From: Sipunculus nudus
Taxonomy: Eukaryota > Annelida > Sipuncula > Golfingiida > Sipunculidae
Reading direction: 5' to 3'
Length of the DNA: 64,000 bases
Assembly: GCA_026874595.1 (NCBI GenBank)
Contig: CM049314.1
Span: 52,683,812 to 52,747,811 of the forward strand
Shown: positions 1 through 9,259 of the stretch, piece after piece
How the letters are laid out: the number at the start of each line of letters is the position of its first letter
Position numbering within the stretch: position 1 is the stretch's first letter
Notes under the pieces: model-generated
Database searches by the model: none
Told to the model about the DNA's origin: nothing
The model's input: the letters and a program-made list of their open reading frames with translations, nothing else
Program-made: the position numbers and the translations under genes

Positions 1-9
1 TACATAAAA

Positions 10-370
10 TCCAGGGTGGGCCTTGGCAAATGTCCGTGGAAACATGAGATTAGGTCATTGTGACCTATAATCTTCAACCTACATGGAAAGAGGTGTCATG
101 TGAGCACCCTGAATGTCAGAAGGGCACAAATTGTATGCATTAGGCCTAGAATCATCCAGGGAGCAACATATAGGCAAATCTGTTGGAAACCAGAAATAAG
201 GTCATGCAGCACAGGCTATATTCTAGTGAGCTATAAGCCATTGAAATATGAATTTGAGCACCCAGACAGACAAGGATCTTATTGTATCTATTTTTCTTTG
301 AACCTTCTTTTGAAAAGTCTAGGGAGGACCTTGGCTCATCTCCTATGAATCCTGAAATTTTTATTTTCCA
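10..370. repeat. Three diverged tandem copies of a ~150-bp repeat family
   Basis: Three blocks share the same ordered words. Block 1 (about 10-120) has ggccttggcaaatgtcc, then tggaaac, then ataatctt, then gagcaccctga. Block 2 (about 125-265) has ggcaaatctgttggaaacc, then aaggtcat, then gagcacccaga. Block 3 (about 325-370, partial) has gaggaccttggctcatctcc, then cctgaaat. The spacing between equivalent words is about 145-160 bp. Identity is low, so the copies are old. Related copies lie at 1983-2420. I do not recognise the family and see no coding potential or terminal inverted repeats. Confidence 0.5.
51..67. promoter_or_regulatory. Perfect palindrome matching an estrogen-type nuclear-receptor element
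   Basis: AGGTCA (52-57), spacer TTG, TGACCT (61-66) form a perfect inverted repeat with a 3-bp spacer; T51 and A67 extend it to 7-bp arms. This is the consensus estrogen response element pattern. It lies inside a diverged repeat with no gene nearby in the window, so a chance match is quite possible. No functional claim is made. Confidence 0.2.
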
Positions 371-458
371 TCCTTTTTCAACATAGTAACATTAGCCATA
401 GGCTGTTCTCACAGACAATATATAACATTAATAAAAGAAATGAGCCCCCAGTGAAATT

Positions 459-620
459 CAGCTGAGCGTCATGGGCTGTGGGCCACTTGTTAAATATTTA
501 AAAAGTTTCTGGTCTCACTTTTTGATTAACTGTAAAACCGTGTATTCTGCCATACTCAGATCAATGTGATATCTGATGTACATCCTGATATCAGACATGT
601 TCAGACAAGGTCATACCAGT
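459..620. repeat. Dispersed element, unexpanded copy
   Basis: The copy begins with cagctgagcgtcatg (459-473). It continues with a segment containing gtctcactttttga and ctgtaaaa (about 500-537), then a single copy of the later minisatellite core, atcctgatatcagacatg with ttcagac (582-606), then caaggtcata. The same order of landmarks recurs at about 917-1400, where the core has been amplified. The start motif recurs at 1406-1420 and, as caggtgagtgtcatg, at 2504-2518. That motif resembles the ends of dispersed repeats I associate with bivalve genomes, but I cannot verify this without a database. Confidence 0.5.
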
Positions 621-916
621 TTATAGGTGGTACAAATGAGAAGATGTTCAGTCTAATGAGCTGCAGGCTCAAGGTTAAACAGATTGTAGGATGTTTTTTT
701 TTATATTGTTTTGTATCCCAGTTGTCATAGGGTATGTTTTAATGGGAGGAGTGAACAAATTGGTTTTAGAAGTTTTGTTTCCTGGGATTAGAAGAAAGAA
801 AAATGGTGAGATGGGTTAATTGTATTCATATCAAATAGCATGGTCTATTTTAATATTGTAATCTATTTAATTTAATGAACGCATGTGGTCTTTGGTAATT
901 AATTTTGGTCTCAGCA

Positions 917-1400
917 TTGGTCTTTTGTTTAAAAAGATTCTTGTCTCACTTTTTGAATATCTGTAAAGCAACATTTTATGTTATATTAATGTAACTACTG
1001 AAATCAGGCATGTTCAGACTGGTGTATCATCCTGATATCAGGCATGTTCAGACTGGTGTATCATCCTGACATCAGGCATGTTTAGACTGGTCTGTCATCC
1101 TGACATCAGGCATGTTCAGACTGGTGTATCATCCTGACATCAGGCATGTTCAGACTGGTGTATCATCCTGACATCAGGCATGTTCAGACTGGTGTATCAT
1201 CCTGACATCAGGCATGTTCAGACTGGTATATCATCCTGACATCAGGCATGTTCAGACTGGTGTATCATCCTGACATCAGGCATGTTCAGACTGGTGTATT
1301 ATCCTAACATCAGGCATGTTCAGACTGGTGTATCATCCTGACATCAGGCATGTTCAGACTGATGTATCATCCTGACATCAGACATCAAGGTCATATCAGG
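917..1400. repeat. Dispersed element, copy carrying an expanded internal minisatellite
   Basis: The left part (about 931-968) has the same gtctcactttttga and ctgtaaa landmarks as the copy at 459-620. The right part (about 1378-1400) has gacatcaaggtcata, matching the right side of that copy. Between them sit eleven 34-bp units in place of one. Both flanks are preserved, so the minisatellite is best read as expansion of an internal segment of this element rather than a separate insertion. Confidence 0.55.
1004..1377. repeat. 34-bp minisatellite, 11 tandem copies
   Basis: Units start with tcaggcatgttcagactgg at 1004, 1038, 1072, 1106, 1140, 1174, 1208, 1242, 1276, 1310 and 1344, an exact 34-bp period. 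A truncated unit begins at 1378. Copies are nearly identical. Differences are single bases: gatatc against gacatc in the early units, ggtctgtcatcc around 1090, gtattatcctaac around 1297 and gatgtatc around 1361. The near-identity implies recent expansion compared with the strongly diverged surroundings. 34 is not a multiple of three and no open frame runs through it, so it is non-coding. Confidence 0.95.
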
Positions 1401-1982
1401 GTAGTCAGCTGAGCGTCATGACCAGTGAGTCTCTTGCTGTTTGATAACACATCCTGTCTTATGTAAATAATTTACCAATCTGTATATTATTTTAATACTT
1501 TGGACCAGTCAGCAAATCAGGAACTTGACATTTGCAAGTAAAATTCTGTTACTCCATCATGGGTGTTTGACTTACTGAACGATGTTTACACCTTAAATGT
1601 GATGTTATAAAAATTCAAATTGGGTATTTTTGTTAGTGTTCAGTTTATAAGTATTTATTGCTGTGATGTAACTTTGGTCTTTAGCTGTTAGTGTATTTAA
1701 ATATGGTCACAAACAAACTGACCAAACTGCATTTATTTTGTTTGTTCTGTGAACTCTTTATTTATAAAACTCACTAGTACTTTATACTTAATAATAAGAC
1801 TCAGTGTTATGTGTATGTTAAATATATCTATTATTGTATTAAATGTACTTGCAGATCTGCTTTCTCCTTTTTTTCTTTGGGTGTTTTCTCATTTATATGA
1901 TTTTTATTTCGGCTGAGTGAAAGTCAACTCAGCTATATAGCGATCAGTCTGTGTTTGTCATGTGTCTGTCTGTCCATTAACC

Positions 1983-2420
1983 AGGCTCAAATCGTAACCA
2001 CTGGACCTGGAATCTTCTTACTTGACATCCTTGGAGGTCCATAAAAAACCTGAAATTAGGTCTCATTTATCCATAATCTCTGAGATAGGGGCTCACAAGT
2101 ACCCCCCAGAATAATTAAAAATTTGATAAAAATGCTCCAGTATCTGAACCACTAGTGCATTGACCACCATGATTATTAGCATGCATATTCATCATGGATT
2201 GTTTCATCAGTTCCTGGGGACTGTTGGTGCTACCTTGAATTTTTCAGGTTTTTTTTGGCATTTTCCCTCTATTTTTGAGACCTTCAAAGATGTGGTCGTC
2301 TGTAAACAAGGCACAAATAGTAACCATTGGACCTGGTATCTTCTAACTTGGCTTCCAGGGAGGTCCATGAAAAATCTCCTTGGAAACCTGAACTTTTGTC
2401 TCTGTTACCCATATCCTTTG
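1983..2420. repeat. Two further diverged copies of the ~150-bp family
   Basis: Copy 4 (about 1983-2085) contains aggctcaaatcgtaacc, ggacctggaatcttct, ggaggtccat and cctgaaattaggtctc. Copy 5 (about 2308-2415) contains aaggcacaaatagtaacc, ggacctggtatcttct, ggaggtccatg and ggaaacctgaac. They are about 325 bp apart and are clearly related to each other, more distantly to the block at 125-215 (ggcacaaattgta, ggaaacc). The open frame at 2160-2474 runs across copy 5 and is not supported as a gene. Confidence 0.55.
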
Positions 2421-2479
2421 AGTTATGCTTCAGTTAAATTGGGATACCACCTACAAAATTTGGAATTCAGATGATAAAA

Positions 2480-4510
2480 TTCTTTTTGTGAAGTCTTTCT
2501 AGACAGGTGAGTGTCATGACCCCTGGATCAATTGTTCAGCTTTGTTTTATTGAATACCTGATATTGAGTCACAGAGAATATTAAATTTGATGCTCACAGT
2601 TCAAAATGCAGGCCTTCCAGATCCTTTGCCACACTAACATATACTGTAGGGGACGATTGACTTAACACAAAAAGCAGATAGAACCCTCTGACAAGATTTA
2701 TACCAAAATGCTACATTGGGTGTTAGTCATGTACAGGTACATAGAAAGGTTCACTGGAAAATAAAAGAAACAAGATACAAAAATACTGCTACCGGTAACT
2801 AACTTCATAGATAGTAAAATCAAATAAAATATATGTCAACGAATTGATCCATCACTATACTGTCTGAACACCTTGTGTATTTTCAGTTTGACTTGATGTC
2901 TGTTGACTGTTTAGAACAATAAATAATCCAGTTTGACATATGACTAGTTACAGCATTTAAGTAACCAATTAAATAGCACTTAAATGTGTCATATTGTAAC
3001 ATTAAAACATATCTTCAAATGGGAATAATTTGATATAACATGAACATGAAAGGCAAAGCAAGCCACTTCTTAACTGACATACACTATATGATCATATGGT
3101 TTCTGTTGAAGCCTTTAAGATAACTATGGTCATTATAACATAAAACATGTAAAACTTTGGGCTTTTGCTTGTCTGTAAGGCAAGTAGTTATTTAAACTAC
3201 AGTTTATGAATAAAAACAATTTATACTGACATAACACTGCTATAACACTGATCGACCGTCTTAAAGTCAACTGAATATAGTCTACTACTGAATACTGTGC
3301 TTGTAAAAAATCACATATACCAGGCCCTCCACTGTTTTCCCACTGTCCAAAAAAACGGAGAGAGGAACAACATCGCAATAATACCCCACCCTGACTACAG
3401 AAAGCTGGTAATCAAATCACCTGACTTTATATACAAACACTGTAACTCAGTTACATTTACCATTCATCATCACTAGTCCTGCTCAAAATTTCAATTATAT
3501 TTTGTCCTTTATTCTTTATCATTTTCAAGTTTTTTTTAAGTATTGTCACTTATACAAGGATGATAGGTATTTTTGTCTCCAGTACCCTGCAGGATGACCC
3601 ACCAGAAACATGAGACCAGGTACAGCAATATTAACACAAAGTGTAATGTCAAAATGTCATGGATATCCAGGTGTCAAGATTTTATCTATAAAGCCCGGGC
3701 CTGAAGCATCTTGCCCCAGGTTCTTTTATAGCTTAGGTATATAGTAAGGAAATGTTTGAGCAATTTAGTACAAATGAAAAATAACTGATTTAAAACAATT
3801 TTAATGAATGAAAGTGCAATTTATTAACAATCGAAGTGTCAGGTCTTTACTGTGACAATAGCTGGTTATACTGCACAGCTTCTGCAGTATAGAAATAACA
3901 CTGCATAAACAGTTGAATAGTGGCCTCCCTTGAGTACCCAGACATGGAGTGAGTACAGATCATCGCAAAGAGAAACTGGAGTCGAATGAACCGATCGTCT
4001 GAAGTAAATAGACAAACCCATCACTGGATGCACACCAAATACCACAAGGATCCCCCTGTAAAGAGAAAGTATAACTGTCCGAGCTCAAAGAAGAATCAAA
4101 GAACTCTAGTCACTGAATAAAACAGGTCTAGTATTTTAGCAGTAAAACAGGATATAAAAGAATGGTCATTACACTGGATCCTGACAGGTATAATATGTTT
4201 TCTATATATTTTAGGACAAGGGCACCAAGTATACCTAGTGGCTACAAAATTTATATAACAATATTTCAATAAATAGCAAGAATAGTAATATTAATTTTTT
4301 TCACTTTATGGGGCTACCATATAGGAAGTTCTACTTCTGGGTACCGAAAAACAATTATAGAATGGCTCACCTTTCACGCAAGAAGTATCACAGTCTCAGA
4401 TCCAATTTCTTATTACTTCACTTCTTACAGATGACAATACCATACAAAGTTGTAATAAACAGCTCTTGCTCTTTGGTCTCAGTGTAGTATGTAGTAAAAA
4501 GGATGTTATA
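2480..4510. other. Apparently single-copy non-coding DNA next to the satellite
   Basis: I found no gene, no recognisable transposon and no tandem repeat here. Apart from the caggtgagtgtcatg word at 2504-2518 and the hairpin at 3867-3891, the sequence appears unique within the window. There is no recognisable mobile-element end at its junction with the satellite. Confidence 0.55.
3867..3891. repeat. Inverted repeat with 9-bp arms
   Basis: TATACTGCA (3867-3875) and TGCAGTATA (3883-3891) are exact reverse complements separated by the 7-nt loop cagcttc. It could form a hairpin in DNA or RNA. There is no T-tract, gene or conserved context to show a function, and a chance origin is possible. Confidence 0.6.
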
Positions 4511-4534
4511 CAGCACTCACTTCAATTTGACAGA
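4510..4534. repeat. Left boundary of the satellite, with a degenerate partial monomer
   Basis: Before the first clean unit, cacttcaatttgacagagg lines up loosely with the monomer segment caattctccacacagaaagg (shared caatt, acaga and gg). This suggests a decayed unit fragment at the edge, after which the sequence becomes unique. The transition takes about 20 bp, with no target-site duplication or transposon end that I can see. Confidence 0.45.
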
Positions 4535-4580
4535 GGTTCATGTTCACACCAGCACAGCTGCTGGCCAAATGACGATTTCT

Positions 4581-4593
4581 TTCAAGAAGTTTC
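4581..4593. promoter_or_regulatory. Heat-shock-element-like site in a satellite unit (example)
   Basis: The sequence t-TTC-aa-GAA-gt-TTC-a is an exact match to three alternating nTTCn/nGAAn pentamers, the consensus bound by heat-shock factor trimers. It arises from the 'ttcaagaagtttc' version of the variable part. Identical sites occur at 4743-4755, 5229-5241 and 6442-6454 and in many later units. Binding is not shown by sequence, and the repeat may simply contain the match by chance and then amplify it. Confidence 0.3.
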
Positions 4594-4696
4594 ATAACAA
4601 TTCTCCACACAGAAAGGTTCATGTTCACACCAGCACAGCTGCTGGCCAAATGACTGAATCTTGCCAGAAGAATCATAACAATTCTCCACACAGAAA

Positions 4697-5668
4697 GGTT
4701 CATGTTCACACCAGCACAGCTGCTGGCCAAATGACGGATTCTTTCAAGAAGTTTCATAACAATTCTCCACAAAGAAAGGTTCATGTTCACACCAGCACAG
4801 CTGCTGGCCAAATGACGGATTCTTTGAAGAAGAATCATAACAATTCTCCACACAGAAAGGTTCATGTTCACATCAGCACAGCTGCTGGCCAAATGACCGA
4901 TTCTTTGAAGAAGAATCATAACAATTCTCGACACAGAAAGGTTCATGTTCACACCAGCACAGCTGCTGGCCAAATGACATATTCTTCCAAGAAGAATCAT
5001 AACAATTCTCCACACAGAAAGGTTCATGTTAACACCAGCACAGCTGCTGGCCAAATGACATATTCTTCCAAGAAGAATCATAACAATTCTCCACACAGAA
5101 AGGTTCATGTTCACACCAGCACAGCTGCTGGCCAAATGACGGATTCTTTGAAGAAGAATCATAACAATTCTCCACACAGAAAGGTTCATGTTCACACCAG
5201 CACAGCTGCTGGCCAAATGACGGATTCTTTCAAGAAGTTTCATAACAATTCTCCACAAAGAAAGGTTCATGTTCACACCAGCACAGCTGCTGGCCAAATG
5301 ACGGATTCTTTGAAGAAGAATCATAACAATTCTCCACACAGAAAGGTTCATGTTCACATCAGCACAGCTGCTGGCCAAATGACCGATTCTTTGAAGAAGA
5401 ATCATAACAATTCTCGACACAGAAAGGTTCATGTTCACACCAGCACAGCTGCTGGCCAAATGACATATTCTTCCAAGAAGAATCATAACAATTCTCCACA
5501 CAGAAAGGTTCATGTTAACACCAGCACAGCTGCTGGCCAAATGACATATTCTTCCAAGAAGAATCATAACAATTCTCCACACAGAAAGGTTCATGTTCAC
5601 ACCAGCACAGCTGCTGGCCAAATGACGGATTCTTTGAAGAAGAATCATAACAATTCTCCACACAGAAA
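4697..5668. repeat. Tandem duplication of a six-monomer block (2 x 486 bp)
   Basis: Units at 4697, 4778, 4859, 4940, 5021 and 5102 carry in order: the ttcaagaagtttc version ending ccacaaag; the ttgaagaag version; a ttgaagaag version with cacatcagcac and ctcgacac; two catattcttcc versions, the second with gttaacacc; and a ttgaagaag version. The same ordered six units follow at 5183-5668. This is the shortest clear higher-order repeat and lies beside the array edge. Confidence 0.9.
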
Positions 5669-8600
5669 GGTTCATGTTCACACCAGCACAGCTGCTGGCC
5701 AAATGACTGAATCTTGCCAGAAGAATCATAACAATTCTCCACACAGAAAGGTTCATGTTCACACCAGCACAGCTGCTGGCCAAATGACGGATTCTTTGAA
5801 GAAGAATCATAACAATTCTCCACACAGAAAGGTTCATGTTCACACACGCAGACCTGCTGGCCAAATGACTGAATCTTGCCAGAAGAATCATAACAATTCT
5901 CCACAAAGAAAGGTTCATGTCACACCAGCAGAGCTGCTGGCCAACAAACGGATTCTTCGAAGAAGAATCATAACAATTCTCCACACAGAAAGGTTCATGT
6001 TCACAACAGCACAGCTGCTGGCCAAATGACGGATACTTTGAAGAAGAATTATAACAATTCTCCACACAGAAAGGTTCATGTTCACACCAGCACAGCTGCT
6101 GGCCAAATGACGGATTCTTGCCAGAAGAATCATAACAATTCTCCACAAAGAAAGGTTCATGTCACACCAGCAGAGCTGCTGGCCAACAAACGGATTCTTC
6201 GAAGAAGAATCATTACAATTCTCCACACAGAAAGGTTCATGTTCACAACAGCACAGCTGCTGGCCAAATGACGGATTCTTTGAAGAAGAATCATAACAAT
6301 TCTCCACACAGAAAGGTTCATGTTCACACCAGCACAGCTGCTGGCCAAATGACGGATTCTTTGAAGAAGAATCATAACAATTCTCCACACAGAAAGGTTC
6401 ATGTTCACACCAGCACAGCTGCTGGCCAAATGACGGATTCTTTCAAGAAGTTTCATAACAATTCTCCACACAGAAAGGTTCATGTTCACACCAGCACAGC
6501 TGCTGGCCAAATGACTGAATCTTGCCAGAAGAAACATTACCATTCTCCACACAGAAAGGTTCATGTTCACACCAGCACAGCTGCTGGCCAAATGACGGAT
6601 TCTTTGAAGAAGAATCATAACAATTCTCCACACAGAAAGGTTCATGTTCACACCGGCACAGCTGCTGGCCAAATGACGATTTCTTTCAAGAAGAATCATA
6701 ACAATTCTCCACACAGAAAGGTTCATGTTCACACCAGCACAGCTGCTGGCCAAATGACTGAATCTTGCCAGAAGAATCATAACAATTCTCCACACAGAAA
6801 GGTTCATGTTCACACCAGCACAGCTGCTGGCCAAATGACGATTTCTTTCAAGAAGTTTCATAACAATTCTCCACACAGAAAGGTTCATGTTCACACCAGC
6901 ACAGCTGCTGGCCAAATGACTGAATCTTGCCAGAAGAATCATAACAATTCTCCACACAGAAAGGTTCATGTTCACACCAGCACAGCTGCTGGCCAAATGA
7001 CGGATTCTTTCAAGAAGTTTCATAACAATTCTCCACAAAGAAAGGTTCATGTTCACACCAGCAGAGCTGCTGGCCAAATGACGATTTCTTTCAAGAAGAA
7101 TCATAACTATTCTCCACACAGAGAGGTTCATGTTCAACCAGCACAGCTGCTGGCCAAATGACGGATTCTTTGAAGAAGAATCATAACAATTCTCCACACA
7201 AAAAGGTTCATGTTCACACCAGCACAGCTGCTGGCCAAATGACTGAATCTTGCCAGAAGAATCATAACAATTCTCCACAAAGAAAGGTTCATGTTCACAC
7301 CAGCACAGCTGCTGGCCAAATGACGATTTCTTTCAAGAAGAATCATTACAATTCTCCACACAGAAAGGTTCATGTTCACACCAGCACAGCTGCTGGCCAA
7401 ATGACTGAATCTTGCCAGAAGAATCATAACAATTCTCCACACAGAAAGGTTCATGTTCACACCAGCACAACTCCTGGCCAAATGACGGATTCTTTGAAGA
7501 AGAATCATAACAATTCTCCACACAGAAAGGTTCATGTTCACACCAGCAGAGCTGCTGGCCAAATGACGGATTCTTTCAAGAAGTTTCATAACAATTCTCC
7601 ACACAGAAAGGTTCATGTTCACACCAGCACAGCTGCTGCCCAAATAACGATTTTTTTTCAAGAAGAATCATAACAATTCTCCACACAGAAAGGTTCATGT
7701 TCACACCAGCACAGCTGCTGGCCAAATGACTGAATCTTGCCAGAAGAATCATAACAATTCTCCACACAGAAAGGTTCATGTTCACACCAGCACAGCTGCT
7801 GGCCAAATGACGATTTCTTTCAAGAAGTTTCATAACAATTCTCCACACAGAAAGGTTCATGTTCACACCAGCACAGCTGCTGGCCAAATGACGATTTCTT
7901 TCAAGAAGAATCATAACTATTCTCCACACAGAGAGGTTCATGTTCAACCAGCACAGCTGCTGGCCAAATGACGGATTCTTTGAAGAAGAATCATAACAAT
8001 TCTCCACACAAAAAGGTTCATGTTCACACCAGCACAGCTGCTGGCCAAATGACTGAATCTTGCCAGAAGAATCATAACGATTCTCCACAAAGAAAGGTTC
8101 ATGTTCACACCTAGCAGAGCTGCTGGCCAAATGACGGATTCTTTCAAGAAGTTTCATAACAATTCTCCACACAGAAAGGTTCATGTTACACCAGCACAGC
8201 TGCTGGCCAAATGACGAATTCTTTCAAGAAGAATCATAACAATTCTCCACACAGAAAGGTTCATGTTCACACCAGCACAGCTGCTGGCCAAATGACTGAA
8301 TCTTGCCAGAAGAATCATAACAATTCTCCCCACAGAAAGGTTCATGTTCACACCAGCACAGCTGCTGGCCAAATGACGATTTCTTTCAAGAAGTTTCATA
8401 ACAATTCTCCACACAGAAAGGTTCATGTTCACACCAGCACAGCTGCTGGCCAAATGACGATTTCTTTCAAGAAGAATCATTACAATTCTCCACACAGAAA
8501 GGTTCATGTTCACACCAGCACAGCTGCTGGCCAAATGACTGAATCTTGCCAGAAGAATCATAACAATTCTCCACACATAAAGGTTCATGTTCACACCAGC

Positions 8601-9259
8601 ACAACTGCTGGCCAAATGACGGATTCTTTGAAGAAGAATCATAAAAATTCTCCACACAGAAAGGTTCATGTTCACACCAGCAGAGCTGCTGGCCAAATGA
8701 CTGAATCTTGCCAGAAGAATCATAACAATTCTCCACACAGAAAGGTTCATGTTCACACCAGCACAGCTGCTGGCCAAATAACGATTTTTTTCAAGAAGAA
8801 TCATAACAATTCTCCACACAGAAAGGTTCATGTTCACACCAGCACAGCTGCTGGCCAAATGACTGAATCTTGCCAGAAGAATCATAACAATTCTCCACAC
8901 AGAAAGGTTCATGTTCACACCAGCACAGCTGCTGGCCAAATGACGATTTCTTTCAAGAAGTTTCATAACAATTCTCCACACAGAAAGGTTCATGTTCACA
9001 CCAGCACAGCTGCTGGCCAAATGACTGAATCTTGCCAGAAGAATCATAACAATTCTCCACACAGAAAGGTTCATGTTCACACCAGCACAGCTGCTGGCCA
9101 AATGACGGATTCTTTCAAGAAGTTTCATAACAATTCTCCACACAGAAAGGTTCATGTTCACACCAGCACAGCTGCTGGCCAAATGACGATTTCTTTCAAG
9201 AAGAATCATAACTATTCTCCACACAGAGAGGTTCATGTTCAACCAGCACAGCTGCTGGC

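Larger units (their letters stand above)
1..4510. other. AT-rich non-coding left flank of the satellite; no gene identified
   Basis: This stretch is AT-rich, with stop codons dense in all frames. The longest open frames are short: about 104 codons at 2160-2474 on the plus strand, about 82 codons at 100-348 on the plus strand and about 81 codons at 3133-3378 on the minus strand. None shows a motif, domain or composition I recognise. Two of them overlap diverged repeats (see the ~150-bp family). I see no tRNA, rRNA or convincing exon with splice sites. Scattered AATAAA hexamers occur (for example 2918-2923), as expected by chance in AT-rich DNA. It is most simply intergenic or intronic sequence of an animal genome. 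A lineage-specific non-coding RNA or an untranslated exon cannot be excluded from sequence alone. Confidence 0.7.

Noticed and set aside
100-348. 82-codon plus-strand open frame
   Set aside because: It runs through the ~150-bp repeat family and its translation shows nothing recognisable.
2160-2474. 104-codon plus-strand open frame
   Set aside because: It overlaps a diverged repeat copy, shows no recognisable domain and is a plausible chance length in this DNA.
3133-3378. 81-codon minus-strand open frame
   Set aside because: There is no motif, no codon bias to speak of and no supporting neighbours; it is likely a chance frame.
4535-4550. ggttcatgttca as a nuclear-receptor direct repeat in each monomer
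   Set aside because: Only the first half-site (GGTTCA) fits the RGKTCA pattern; the second (TGTTCA) does not, so the match is weak and expected by chance.
4503-6029. Long plus-strand open frame (508 codons) of a 27-residue repeat, and many similar frames along the array
   Set aside because: An 81-bp period with few stops keeps frames open automatically. Equally long frames exist on the other strand in two registers, the frames are broken by recurrent indel units, and cassette variation is not synonymous in any frame.
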